Origin: Pseudomonadota bacterium
GTDB taxonomy: Bacteria > Pseudomonadota > Alphaproteobacteria > Rhizobiales > Xanthobacteraceae
Reading direction: 5' to 3'
Length of the DNA stretch: 33,535 bases
Assembly (NCBI GenBank): GCA_021811945.1
Contig: JAKAPE010000015.1
Coordinates: 1-33,535 of the forward strand
Shown: piece after piece, positions 14,767-25,177 of the stretch
Layout of the letters: every line of letters starts with the position of its first letter
How positions within the stretch are numbered: the stretch's first letter is position 1
Notes under the pieces: model-generated
Seen by the model: the letters and a program-made list of their open reading frames with translations, nothing else
Databases searched by the model: none
What the model was told of the DNA's origin: nothing
Translations under genes and position numbers: made by a program

Positions 14767-16929
14767 ATGCCCGACCTGCTGCTCGAACTCTTCTCCGAGG
14801 AAATTCCGGCGCGCATGCAGGCGCGGGCGGCGGACGATTTGCGCCGGCTGGTGACCGGCCGGCTGGTCGATGCCGGTCTGCTCTACGAAGGCGCCAAGGC
14901 GTTCGTGACGCCACGCCGCCTGGCGCTTTCCGTACACGGCCTGCCGGCACGGCAGGCGGACGTGCACGAGGAGAAGAAGGGACCGCGCGTCGGCGCCCCG
15001 GAGGCCGCAATCGCCGGCTTCGTCAAGGCCGCAGGACTTAAATCCATCGGCGAAGCCAGGGTGCAGGCGGACAAGAAAGGCGACTTTTATGTCGCCGTGA
15101 TCGAGAAGCCCGGTCGCCCTGCGATCGAAGTGATCGGCGAAATCCTGCCGGACGTGATCGGGAATTTTTCCTGGCCGAAATCCATGCGCTGGGGCACGCG
15201 GTCAAAGGAACCTGGGGCGCTGAACTGGGTGCGGCCGCTGCATTCGATCCTCGCCACCTTCGGGCCGGAGACCGAGGAGCCGGATATCGTGCCCTTCAAG
15301 ATTGACGGCATCGCCGCCGGCAACGTTACCCGCGGCCATCGCTTCATGGCGCCCGACCGGATCGCCGTGCGCCGGCTCGCCGACTACATGCAGAAGCTCG
15401 ATCGGGCCAAGGTCGTGCTCGACCCTGAGCGGCGGCGCGACATCATCCTCGCCGAGGCCAAGAACCTGGCCTTCGCCCAGGGCCTCGAACTCATCGAGGA
15501 CGACGGCCTGCTTGCCGAGGTCGCCGGCCTGGTCGAATGGCCGGTGGTGCTGACGGGTTCTTTTGATCCTGGCTTTCTCCACATTCCGCCGGAGATGATC
15601 CGCGCCACCATCCGCAACAACCAGAAATGTTTCGTCCTGCGCGATCCGGCTCACGCAAAACTTGCCGACAAATTCATTCTCGTCGCCAATATCGAAGCCG
15701 AGGACGGCGGCAAGGCGATCCTCGCCGGCAACGAACACGTCATCCGTGCCCGTCTTGCCGACGCCAAGTTCTTCTATGAAACCGATGCCAAAACGCCGCT
15801 GGAAGCGCGGCTGGAAAAATTCAAGGACATCGTCTTTCATGAAAAGCTCGGCACCCAATGGGAGCGCATCGAAAGGATCGAGCGGCTTGCGGCAGAGCTC
15901 GCCCCGCTGGTCGGCGCTGACGTCGAGAAGGCCAGGCGAGCAGCGCGCCTGTGCAAGGCCGATCTGCTCACGGAAGCGGTCGGCGAGTTTCCCGAGCTGC
16001 AAGGCGTCATGGGAAAATACTACGCCGAGGAGCAAGGCGAGGACGAAGCGGTCGCCCATGCGATCGAGGACCACTATAAGCCGCAAGGACCCGACGACTT
16101 CGTGCCCAGTGAGCCGGTTTCGGTTGCGGTAGCGCTGGCGGATAAAATCGATACGCTGGCGGGCTTCTGGGCTGTCGGCGAAAAGCCGACAGGGAGCAAG
16201 GACCCATTTGCGCTGCGAAGGGCGGCGCTGGGGGCGATACGCGTCATTCTCGACAATGAACTGCGGCTTCGGTTGATCCCTCTGCTCGTGGACCATTTCG
16301 GCGTCATTGCCGGGCTTGACCTGGCAATCCATGCAACCGCGACGCATACACAAACCAGAAAGATGGATCACCGGGTCAAGCCCGGTGATGACAGCCGAGG
16401 AGTCGATGACCTCCTGGTCTTTCTGGCCGACCGCCTCAAAGTACAGCTCCGCGAGCAAGGGGCGCGGCATGATCTGGTAGACGCGGTGTTTGCGCTGGAA
16501 GGCCAGGACGATCTCGTCCTCATCGTCCGCCGCGTCGAGGCGCTGGGAAAATTCCTCGATACCGAGGACGGCAAGAACCTCCTCGCCGGCTACAAGCGCG
16601 CGACCAGCATCATCCGCATCGAGGAGAAGCGGGACGATCGCGCTTATAAAGGCGCACCCGATCCGAAGCTCTATGAACTTACCGAAGAGGAGACGTTGGC
16701 GCGCGAGATCCAACTGGCCAAGGAAATTGCCGCGCGAGCAATCGAGATGGAGGATTTTGAAGCAGCCATGCGTCCTATGGCGAGACTACGGCACAGCGTA
16801 GATGCCTTCTTCGACAAGGTGACGGTCAATGTCGAAGACAGAGGGCTACGGGAGAACCGGCTGAGACTGCTCAACGAGATCCGCGCCGCGACGCGCGCCG
16901 TGGCCGATTTCTCCCGCATCGAGGGGTAA
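14767..16929 (+). CDS. glyS: Glycyl-tRNA synthetase beta subunit with in-frame palindromic insert
   Basis: GlyS binds tRNA-Gly for the GlyQ catalytic subunit. Family regions are [18 protein letters not shown] at the start, [31 protein letters not shown], the HD-like region with [41 protein letters not shown], and the C-terminal [16 protein letters not shown]. The protein is 720 residues; about 30 of these (roughly 516-546) come from a palindromic repeat in frame (separate entry), without which the length is typical. The gene is uninterrupted and presumably essential, so the insert must be tolerated. The start ATG lies 6 bp after the right repeat of the DUF559 cassette. Confidence 0.96.
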   Translation: MPDLLLELFSEEIPARMQARAADDLRRLVTGRLVDAGLLYEGAKAFVTPRRLALSVHGLPARQADVHEEKKGPRVGAPEAAIAGFVKAAGLKSIGEARVQADKKGDFYVAVIEKPGRPAIEVIGEILPDVIGNFSWPKSMRWGTRSKEPGALNWVRPLHSILATFGPETEEPDIVPFKIDGIAAGNVTRGHRFMAPDRIAVRRLADYMQKLDRAKVVLDPERRRDIILAEAKNLAFAQGLELIEDDGLLAEVAGLVEWPVVLTGSFDPGFLHIPPEMIRATIRNNQKCFVLRDPAHAKLADKFILVANIEAEDGGKAILAGNEHVIRARLADAKFFYETDAKTPLEARLEKFKDIVFHEKLGTQWERIERIERLAAELAPLVGADVEKARRAARLCKADLLTEAVGEFPELQGVMGKYYAEEQGEDEAVAHAIEDHYKPQGPDDFVPSEPVSVAVALADKIDTLAGFWAVGEKPTGSKDPFALRRAALGAIRVILDNELRLRLIPLLVDHFGVIAGLDLAIHATATHTQTRKMDHRVKPGDDSRGVDDLLVFLADRLKVQLREQGARHDLVDAVFALEGQDDLVLIVRRVEALGKFLDTEDGKNLLAGYKRATSIIRIEEKRDDRAYKGAPDPKLYELTEEETLAREIQLAKEIAARAIEMEDFEAAMRPMARLRHSVDAFFDKVTVNVEDRGLRENRLRLLNEIRAATRAVADFSRIEG
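16303..16392. repeat. Palindromic repeat inserted in frame inside glyS
   Basis: The left arm GTCATTGCCGGGCTTGACC and the right arm (reverse complement GTCATCACCGGGCTTGACC) match except at two bases; about 50 bases separate them. The 90-bp length is a multiple of three and keeps the frame. The encoded peptide ([11 protein letters not shown]...[11 protein letters not shown]) is of the type that rhizobial dispersed repeats give when translated. A copy with an identical left arm is in the intergenic region at 23450. Confidence 0.85.
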
Positions 16930-16962
16930 AGGGTTCCCAATTTTCCGAATCCTGCTAGAACG

Positions 16963-16982
16963 GAACGCGCCGCCGCGCGTTC
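16963..16982. terminator. Strong GC hairpin after glyS
   Basis: GAACGCGC and GCGCGTTC form a perfect 8-bp stem with a 4-nt loop, 34 bp after the glyS stop. There is no T-run after it, so intrinsic termination is uncertain; it may instead mark the end of glyS mRNA or a processing site. Confidence 0.45.
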
Positions 16983-17043
16983 TCTGGCTGGCGGCGTCCC
17001 GCCGGTGTTTTCATCCTGCCACACGCAAAGCGAGGGAAAACCG

Positions 17044-17199
17044 ATGGTCATCACCGCCGCGCATATTGCGCCGCTTGCCGCCCTCATAGCCGGGATTCTC
17101 ATCCTTCTCGTGCCGCGGCTCTTGAGCTATATCGTGGCGATCTATCTGATCATCGTCGGATTGGTGGGGCTTAATGTGATCCATCATTTCCTTCGCTGA
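17044..17199 (+). CDS. DUF3096 family small membrane protein
   Basis: A 51-residue protein from the ATG at 17044 (GAGGG upstream), almost entirely hydrophobic: two membrane helices, IAPLAALIAGILILLVPRLL and YIVAIYLIIVGLVGL, separated by a short turn. The sequence matches the DUF3096 pattern (xLAxIAGILIL-xPRLLxYIVAIYLIxxG). Function unknown. The track ORF's longer 17005 start has no conserved content. It lies between glyS and ppdK with 29 bp to the latter. Confidence 0.85.
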   Translation: MVITAAHIAPLAALIAGILILLVPRLLSYIVAIYLIIVGLVGLNVIHHFLR

Positions 17200-17228
17200 G
17201 GCTGCCGCGTTTCCCTCCGGATGAACCA

Positions 17229-20087
17229 ATGGCCAAGTCGAAATCTCGCAAATCCTCCCGCGCTGCACCGCGGCCGTCGCCGAAGCTCGCGGCGCGCAAC
17301 AAGGCCGCTGACGACGAGCACGCGGCGCGGTCGCCGGCGCAGCGCCGCAAGGCGCACCGTGGCCCCACGGCGGTGATCAAAGCCGCCCCCCCGACAACGG
17401 CGCCGGCGCGGAGGAAGTGGGTCTACGCTTTTGGCGGCGGCGACGCCGAGGGCCGCGCCGCGATGCGCAACCTTCTCGGCGGCAAGGGCTCGGGCCTTGC
17501 CGAGATGGCGCATCTCGGCCTGCCGGTGCCGCCCGGTTTCACCATAACCACGGAGGTCTGCACCTATTTCTACGACAAAGACAGAACCTACCCGAAGGAT
17601 CTGAAGGCCCAGGTCGATGTCGCGCTCGCCGAAGTCGGCCGCCTTGCCGGAAAGACGTTCGGCGATGCGGAGAACCCGCTGCTGGTCTCGGTGCGCTCGG
17701 GCGCGCGCGCCTCGATGCCGGGAATGATGGACACGGTGCTCAATCTCGGCCTCAATGACGTGACTGCGGCGGCGCTAGCGCGGAAATCGGGCGACCGGCG
17801 CTTCGCCTATGACAGCTACCGGCGCTTCATCACCATGTATGCCGACGTGGTACTCGGCATAGCGCATCATCACTTTGAGGAAATCCTCGACGACTACAAG
17901 GAGCGCCACGGCTACAAGCTCGACACCGACCTTGACGCCGCCGACTGGGAAGAACTCATCGCCCGCTACAAGGAACGCGTCGCCGAAGAGACAACCGCGC
18001 CGTTCCCGCAGGATCCGCAGACGCAGTTGTGGGGCGCGATCGACGCCGTGTTGGGCTCTTGGATGAACCAGCGCGCCGTCACCTATCGCCGCCTTCATGG
18101 TATTCCGAAAAGCTGGGGCACGGCCGTCAACGTACAGGCCATGGTGTTCGGCAACATGGGCGAAACGTCCGCCACCGGCGTCGCCTTCACCCGCAATCCG
18201 TCCACGGGCGAGAAGAAGCTCTACGGCGAATTCCTGATCAACGCCCAGGGCGAAGACGTGGTCGCCGGCATCCGCACGCCGCAGGAGATCACCGAGGAAG
18301 CACGCAAGGAAGCGGGCTCGCAAAAGCCGTCGATGGAACGGGCGCTGCCGCAAGCCTTTGCCGAATTGAAGCGCGCCCATGCGGCCCTGGAAAAGCATTA
18401 CCGCGACATGCAGGACATCGAATTCACGGTCGAGCAGGGCAAGCTGTGGATGCTGCAGACGCGCAGCGGCAAACGCACCGCAGGGGCGGCACTGCGCATC
18501 GCCATCGAATTGGCGCGGGAAAAACTGATCAGCCGGGAGGAGGCGGTGACCCGCATCGATCCGCTCACCCTCGACCAGCTCCTGCATCCGACGATTGATC
18601 CGAACGCCGAACGCAAGGTGATCGCGACCGGCCTGCCGGCTTCGCCCGGCGCCGCCTGCGGCGAGATTGTGTTCTCATCCGAAGAAGCCGAAATACTGAA
18701 GAGCCAGGGGCACAAGGTGATCCTGGTGCGGGTTGAAACCTCGCCCGAGGATATCCACGGCATGCACGCCGCCGAGGGAATTTTGACCACGCGCGGCGGC
18801 ATGACTTCGCATGCCGCCGTGGTCGCGCGCGGCATGGGCAAGCCCTGCGTTTCCGGCGCCGGCGCGCTGCGCGTCGATTACCCCACCCAGACCGTCAGCG
18901 CCGGCGGCATCACGCTCAAGAAAGGCGACACGCTCACGATCGACGGCTCGAGCGGTCAGGTGCTGGACGGCAAGGTGGCGATGCGCGAGCCGGAGCTGGC
19001 CGGCGAATTCGCCACGCTGATGCAGTGGGCGGACCAGGTGCGCAAGCTCAAGGTTCGCGCCAACGCCGAGACGCCGGCCGACGCGCGCGCCGCGGTCAGA
19101 TTCGGCGCCGAGGGCATCGGGCTTTGCCGCACCGAGCATATGTTCTTCGAGGAGGATCGTATCCGCGCCGTGCGCGAGATGATCCTGGCGAACGACGAAA
19201 AGGCGCGCCGTGCCGCGCTCGTCAAACTGCTGCCGATGCAGCGCGCCGATTTCGTCGAATTGTTCAAAATCATGGGTGAGCGACCCGTCACCATCCGCCT
19301 GCTCGACCCGCCGCTGCATGAATTCCTGCCGCACAGCGAGGAAGAGATCGCCGCGGTGGCGGCGGCCATGAACGCGGATCCGAAAAAACTCGCCGACCGC
19401 GCTCACGAGCTGCACGAGTTCAACCCGATGCTCGGCTTCCGCGGCTGCCGCCTTGCGATCGCCTTTCCGGAAATCGCCGAGATGCAGGCGCGCGCCATCT
19501 TCGAGGCAGCGGTGGAGGCCGGCCGCGCCATTGGCGGTCCGGTGGCGCCGGAAATCATGGTGCCACTCGTCGCCGACAAGGCCGAGCTTGATGCGGTCAA
19601 GGCGGTGATCGACGCCGTCGCACAGACGGTTGCGGCGGAGACGGGGAGCAAAGTCAAATATCAGGTCGGCACCATGATCGAGCTGCCGCGTGCGGCGCTC
19701 AAGGCCGGTCAGATCGCCGAGACGGCCGAGTTCTTCTCTTTCGGCACCAACGATCTGACGCAGACCACTTTAGGCATCAGCCGCGACGATGCGGCGATGT
19801 TTCTCGGCATCTACGCGGCGCAGGGCATCTTTGCCGCCGATCCGTTCGTGACGCTCGACCGCGAGGGCGTGGGCGAATTGATCCACATCGCCGCCGAGCG
19901 CGGCCGGGCGAGCCGGGCGAAGCTCAAGCTCGGCATCTGCGGCGAGCACGGCGGCGATCCGGCCTCCATCGCCTTCTGCCACGAAGCCAAGCTCGACTAT
20001 GTGTCCTGCTCACCGTTCCGCGTGCCGATCGCACGTCTCGCCGCGGCGCAGGCGGCGCTCGGCAAGAGCGCGGCATCGCAGGCGTGA
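17229..20087 (+). CDS. ppdK: Pyruvate, phosphate dikinase
   Basis: PPDK interconverts pyruvate + ATP + Pi and phosphoenolpyruvate + AMP + PPi. All domains are present: the N-terminal ATP-grasp (KWVYAFGGGDAEGRAAMRNLLGGKGSGLAEM, VSVRSGARASMPGMMDTVLNLG), the phosphohistidine domain with His528 in TRGGMTSHAAVVARGMGKPC, and the C-terminal PEP/pyruvate barrel with ICGEHGGDP (Cys904) and GTNDLTQTTLG. The protein is 952 residues, about 60 more than usual, owing to a basic Lys/Arg/Ala-rich N-terminal tail before the conserved KWVYAFGGG start; the tail begins at an ATG with weak upstream signal. The actual start could be internal, but no later ATG precedes the conserved motif closely. Confidence 0.96.
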   Translation: MAKSKSRKSSRAAPRPSPKLAARNKAADDEHAARSPAQRRKAHRGPTAVIKAAPPTTAPARRKWVYAFGGGDAEGRAAMRNLLGGKGSGLAEMAHLGLPVPPGFTITTEVCTYFYDKDRTYPKDLKAQVDVALAEVGRLAGKTFGDAENPLLVSVRSGARASMPGMMDTVLNLGLNDVTAAALARKSGDRRFAYDSYRRFITMYADVVLGIAHHHFEEILDDYKERHGYKLDTDLDAADWEELIARYKERVAEETTAPFPQDPQTQLWGAIDAVLGSWMNQRAVTYRRLHGIPKSWGTAVNVQAMVFGNMGETSATGVAFTRNPSTGEKKLYGEFLINAQGEDVVAGIRTPQEITEEARKEAGSQKPSMERALPQAFAELKRAHAALEKHYRDMQDIEFTVEQGKLWMLQTRSGKRTAGAALRIAIELAREKLISREEAVTRIDPLTLDQLLHPTIDPNAERKVIATGLPASPGAACGEIVFSSEEAEILKSQGHKVILVRVETSPEDIHGMHAAEGILTTRGGMTSHAAVVARGMGKPCVSGAGALRVDYPTQTVSAGGITLKKGDTLTIDGSSGQVLDGKVAMREPELAGEFATLMQWADQVRKLKVRANAETPADARAAVRFGAEGIGLCRTEHMFFEEDRIRAVREMILANDEKARRAALVKLLPMQRADFVELFKIMGERPVTIRLLDPPLHEFLPHSEEEIAAVAAAMNADPKKLADRAHELHEFNPMLGFRGCRLAIAFPEIAEMQARAIFEAAVEAGRAIGGPVAPEIMVPLVADKAELDAVKAVIDAVAQTVAAETGSKVKYQVGTMIELPRAALKAGQIAETAEFFSFGTNDLTQTTLGISRDDAAMFLGIYAAQGIFAADPFVTLDREGVGELIHIAAERGRASRAKLKLGICGEHGGDPASIAFCHEAKLDYVSCSPFRVPIARLAAAQAALGKSAASQA

Positions 20088-20109
20088 TATTATTTGAATT
20101 GCCGACCTG

Positions 20110-20166
20110 CGTTCCGTCATCCTTCGAGGCTCGCCTTCGGCTCGCCCCTCAAGATGAGGGGGAACG
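20110..20166. repeat. REP-like palindrome between convergent ppdK and xseB
   Basis: An interrupted palindrome: CGTTCC.TCATCCTT at the left pairs with AAGATGAGGGGGAACG at the right, with a GAGGCTCGCC/GGCTCGCCCCTC-like centre. It resembles the GTCATCCTTCGAGGCTCGC repeats common in Bradyrhizobium-type genomes. Sited in the convergent gap, it could also act in transcription ending or mRNA stability. Confidence 0.6.
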
Positions 20167-20196
20167 GTGACTCATTCGCCAGCGTTATTTGTTATA

Positions 20197-20469
20197 TCAC
20201 TCGACATCCAGCGGCTCGGTGCCCGTGGGCTTTCCGGCGGCATCGAGCGTGATCTTCTCCACCCGCGCTTCGGCCTGCCGCAACAAATCCTCGCAGCGGC
20301 GCTTGAGCGCCTCGCCACGCTCGTAGATCGCGACCGATTCCTCAAGCGGTACCTTGCCTTCTTCCAGCCGCTTGACGATCGATTCGAGCTCATCGATCGC
20401 GCGCTCAAACGACAATTGTCCGACGTCATTGTTGTTGCTCTTCTGCATTTCGTTGTCTTGCTGGTCCAT
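20197..20469 (-). CDS. xseB: Exodeoxyribonuclease VII small subunit
   Basis: XseB associates with XseA to form the ATP-independent single-strand exonuclease VII. The 90-residue protein has the family core [55 protein letters not shown], a helical hairpin. The start ATG at 20469 has AAGGAG upstream. It lies 17 nt downstream of the histone-deacetylase-like gene and ends the minus-strand operon. Confidence 0.93.
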   Translation of the reverse strand: MDQQDNEMQKSNNNDVGQLSFERAIDELESIVKRLEEGKVPLEESVAIYERGEALKRRCEDLLRQAEARVEKITLDAAGKPTGTEPLDVE

Positions 20470-20486
20470 TGCGGCTCCTTGCTAAT

Positions 20487-21416
20487 TCATCCCCGCATTA
20501 GCGCCGTGACGTGGGCCGCGGCGGAGTCTGCCAGCGCTTCGAGATCATAGCCGCCTTCAAGCACGGAGACTACGCGACCTTCGGCGCAGCAGTCGGCGAC
20601 CTCCATGATCCTGCGCGTTGCCCAGGCGAAATCGTCCTCGGTGAGATTCAGATTGGCGAGCGGATCGCGCATATGGGCGTCGAAGCCGGCGGAGATGACG
20701 ACGAGTTCCGGGGCAAAATCGTTGAGCCGCGGCAGGATTGTTTGCTCGAGGGCCGCGCGGAAGGTATCGCCGCCGGCACCTGGCCTGAGCGGCGCGTTGA
20801 CGATGGTGTCGTGCTCGCCGCGTTCGTTCGCAGCACCGGTGCCGGGATAAAGCGGCATCTGGTGGGTCGAGCAATACATGACGGTGCGGTCGGCCCAGAA
20901 AATATCTTGCGAGCCGTTGCCGTGATGCACGTCGAAATCGACGATCGCGGCGCGGGAGATGCCGTGGCGATGCTGCGCGTAGCGCGCAGCAATGGCAGCG
21001 TTGTTGAACAGGCAAAACCCCATCGGCCGCGCCGTCTCGGCGTGATGACCGGGCGGCCGCGCAGCGACGAAGGCGTTGGCGACCTTTTTCGTCACCACCT
21101 CGTCGACGGCGAAGACCGCACCGCCGGCCGCGCACAGGGCCGCCGCATAACTGCCGGGTGACATCGAGGTATCGGCGTCCAGCCGCACCAGACCCTCGCG
21201 CGGCGTCGCCTCGCGGATTTGCACGACGTAGTCCATGGAATGGCACAGCGCGACGACCTCGACGGGCGCCATCGGCGCTTCGACGCGCGCGAGCGTTTGG
21301 TACTTTTCCGCTTCGAGCGCGCGCTCGATGGCGTGCAGCCGCTCCGGCCGCTCAGGATGCCCGAGCGGAGTGAGATGATCGAGGCAAGCCGGATGAGTGA
21401 TCAAGAGGGTCGACAT
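20487..21416 (-). CDS. Histone deacetylase family hydrolase
   Basis: A zinc-dependent deacetylase/amidohydrolase of the arginase-deacetylase fold. Catalytic motifs are intact: AFVAARPPGHHAE (His-His pair), IVDFDVHHGNGSQD (zinc Asp and His), and VISAGFDAHMRDP (zinc Asp), plus VLEGGYDLEAL. At 309 residues it fits bacterial AcuC/HDAC-like enzymes, which act on acetyl-lysine or acetylpolyamines; the substrate here is unknown. It begins 12 nt after the acyl-CoA dehydrogenase stop, so cotranscription is likely. Confidence 0.92.
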   Translation of the reverse strand: MSTLLITHPACLDHLTPLGHPERPERLHAIERALEAEKYQTLARVEAPMAPVEVVALCHSMDYVVQIREATPREGLVRLDADTSMSPGSYAAALCAAGGAVFAVDEVVTKKVANAFVAARPPGHHAETARPMGFCLFNNAAIAARYAQHRHGISRAAIVDFDVHHGNGSQDIFWADRTVMYCSTHQMPLYPGTGAANERGEHDTIVNAPLRPGAGGDTFRAALEQTILPRLNDFAPELVVISAGFDAHMRDPLANLNLTEDDFAWATRRIMEVADCCAEGRVVSVLEGGYDLEALADSAAAHVTALMRG

Positions 21417-21428
21417 GAAAGCTCTGTA

Positions 21429-23207
<1,779 letters not shown>

Positions 23208-23638
23208 GAGCTTCCTCCACGGCGTTTCTTGCGGGCTGCCGGCCCCGCTTCAAGCGGCGGGAAAAGGGGGCACCGCTTGCGCCTCAATGCCACTGGCAGC
23301 GGCAAGGGGCAATGCGGCCGAACATCAATATAACAGTGCCGACCTGCTTGCGTATGGACAAATGCAGGCGGATTTTCTCGCCGTGCTGCGGTCGAGCGAG
23401 CGGGCGGGCAGCCCGGAGCAAATGGGATCAAGCCGGATCACACTCCACCGTCATTGCCGGGCTTGACCAGGATTGATCAGGTCAACCCCACGGATGACGG
23501 CAGAAACCCCGTCTAAACCGATATGCCGCGCGCGGACGAAACATTGATCGGCGCTGGCCCTATCGCTATGGTCGCGCCGCCGACGATGGCGGTTACCCTC
23601 CGCCTCGCCGACTATCCTATGGACGCTCGGCCGACCGT
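23208..23638. other. Gene-free region between acyl-CoA dehydrogenase and tRNA-Gln
   Basis: About 430 bp with no convincing coding sequence. It holds a palindromic repeat related to the glyS insert (23450-23498) and must contain the divergent promoter of the dehydrogenase operon and the tRNA promoter, which I cannot place with confidence. Confidence 0.6.
23450..23498. repeat. Intergenic copy of the glyS-type palindromic repeat
   Basis: The left arm GTCATTGCCGGGCTTGACC is identical over 19 bases to the left arm of the repeat inside glyS. The right arm (GGTCAACCCCACGGATGAC) is more diverged and the centre is much shorter. It supports the view that the glyS insert belongs to a dispersed repeat family. 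Confidence 0.75.
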
Positions 23639-23713
23639 TGGGGCGTAGCCAAGTGGTAAGGCAGCGGATTTTGATTCCGCCATGCGGAGGTTCGAATCCT
23701 CCCGCCCCAGCCA
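23639..23713 (+). tRNA. tRNA-Gln (anticodon UUG), CCA encoded
   Basis: A full cloverleaf is visible: acceptor stem TGGGGCG/CGCCCCA, D arm with AGCCAAGTGGTAAGGC, anticodon stem GCGGA/TCCGC around loop TTTTGAT (anticodon TTG), T arm with GGTTCGAATCC, discriminator G and encoded CCA. It is followed by a region with a decayed recombinase, which fits use of tRNA 3' ends as integration sites, although no duplicated tRNA end was found. Confidence 0.95.
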
Positions 23714-23961
23714 GGCAGTCGGGTCTCTGCGGTGCGGGTTCTGGCCTGTAAGAGCCATCGAGATTTCCGCGAGTTAGGCTCCTCGGCATGCGTCTCTGGT
23801 CGACAAGTTTTGGATTTTCGGCGGCTCATCGCCGGCTTTGCAGCGGCTGTCTCTGCTCGCCATTTTCCAATTTCCGTTTCCTGGTGCCGGAGACCGGTTC
23901 GAAATGTTTCTGAGACCGGTTCGCGAGGTCCACAGCGACGTCGGCCGCGGCGCGTAGACTC

Positions 23962-24950
23962 CTATTGGACGAGTCCGACGCCTCGCTCCTGTTCGGCCCA
24001 CGAATAGGACAGCGCTTTGGCGAGGCCAGTGACCGTCAGCTCCGCAGGCGCGGTGCCATCGATGATCGCGGCAATGATGCGAGGCGACACGAAGGCGATG
24101 GGAGCAAGCAGGCGAATGTGCCGTTCGCCCAGACTTTCACGCGCAGCGATTTCCGGGAAGGATGCTACGCGACCGAGCCGGATTTGGTCGATCCACAAGC
24201 GAGCCTTGGCAATCGCCGCCAGAAGAGCACTGCGGGTCTCCGGCTTCACTGTTGGTCTTGCGCTCCGCACATGAACAATTCCCTTTACGGCCGCGAAGCT
24301 TGGCGCCGCCCACGGAAGCGTGATCGGCGGCGGCGGGCGGCGTGAGCGGGGTCATTGCCGGTGCGAGGCTCCATTTGATCTGGAGCCTCGGACCGGGGAA
24401 TGAGGTGGACTTCCACGCCCTGAGATTTGATGATCACTCGTTCGACATGGCGTTCGATGAGGTCGCGATCCGTCATCGCGGGTTCTGCTTCTCCCGCTAA
24501 TGCAAGGTGGTTGCGAATGCCGTCGAGCACCAGCACTTCGATGTCGGATGCGGGCACACGCGCGACGCTCCCAGCCTCTGCATTTCGCTTCTCCAGGAGT
24601 GCGTGCGACACATAGTACCGGCAATCACCTCGCGCTCGAACTGCGCAAACGAGAGCAGCACGTTGAGCGTCAGTCGCCCCATGCTGGACGTGGTGTTGAA
24701 CGACTGCGTGACCGAGACGAACGAAACCAAATGCTGGTCGAAAAGCTCGACGAGCTTGGCAAAATCGGCGAGCGATCGGGTCAACCGGTCGACCTTGTAG
24801 ACCACGATGACGTCGACCTTGCCGGCTCTGACCTCCGTGAGAAGCTCCTGCAGGGCCGGGCGGTCCAGGGAGGCGCCGGAAAACGCGTCGTCATCGTAGC
24901 GCCCATTGATCAGGCGCCATGGCCAGCGGGGCGGAATCCCGGAAGCGCCG
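23962..24950 (-). pseudogene. Decayed large serine recombinase
   Basis: Fragments of one recombinase are spread over two frames. In order: INGRYDDDAFSGASLDRPALQ and VVYKVDRLTRSLADFAKLVELFD...MGRLTLNVLLSFAQFEREV (resolvase domain); then a jump directly to CRYYVSHALLEKRNAEAGS, ARVPASDIEVLVLDG (end of the zinc-ribbon/recombinase region); then, after a frameshift, PITLPWAAPSFAAVKGIVHV and ARPTVKPETRSALLAAI...RHIRLLAPIAFVSPRIIAAIIDG, ending in a proper C-terminus at 23962. The middle (roughly 200 residues, including most of the recombinase domain) is deleted at about 24624-24630. The N-terminus with the catalytic serine is not recognisable, and the upstream frame has an in-frame stop. The protein is inactive. 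Confidence 0.85.
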
Positions 24951-25177
24951 ATGGCGCTCTATGAGGCGCGGACAGTGACGCTCTGTTCGCGGGGGAAGTC
25001 CAGTCCTTTCTTGGACCGTTTTATCGCTGGATTCGGCTTGCCAGATCAGGGAATATCTGTCCGCTCACGATATACTTGGAAAAGCTAAGAAATAGGGGGC
25101 AGCTTGTGCCTCTCTTACCTGTCTGCGGCGATAAGCCCCTCACTTGTCGTGGCAAGAAATGAAAGGACCAAACGTCG

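Noticed and set aside
15202-16713. 503-residue minus-strand ORF opposite glyS
   Set aside because: Shadow of glyS; composition is typical of the antisense of a high-GC gene and no motif is seen.
23464-23486. TTGACC...GGTCAA palindrome as a possible Crp/Fnr-type operator
   Set aside because: The half-sites are 11 bases apart and lie within the dispersed repeat, so the pairing is explained by the repeat rather than by an operator.
23451-23789. 112-residue minus-strand ORF containing GGFEPPHGGIK
   Set aside because: This is the reverse complement of the tRNA-Gln gene, a well-known source of false protein predictions.
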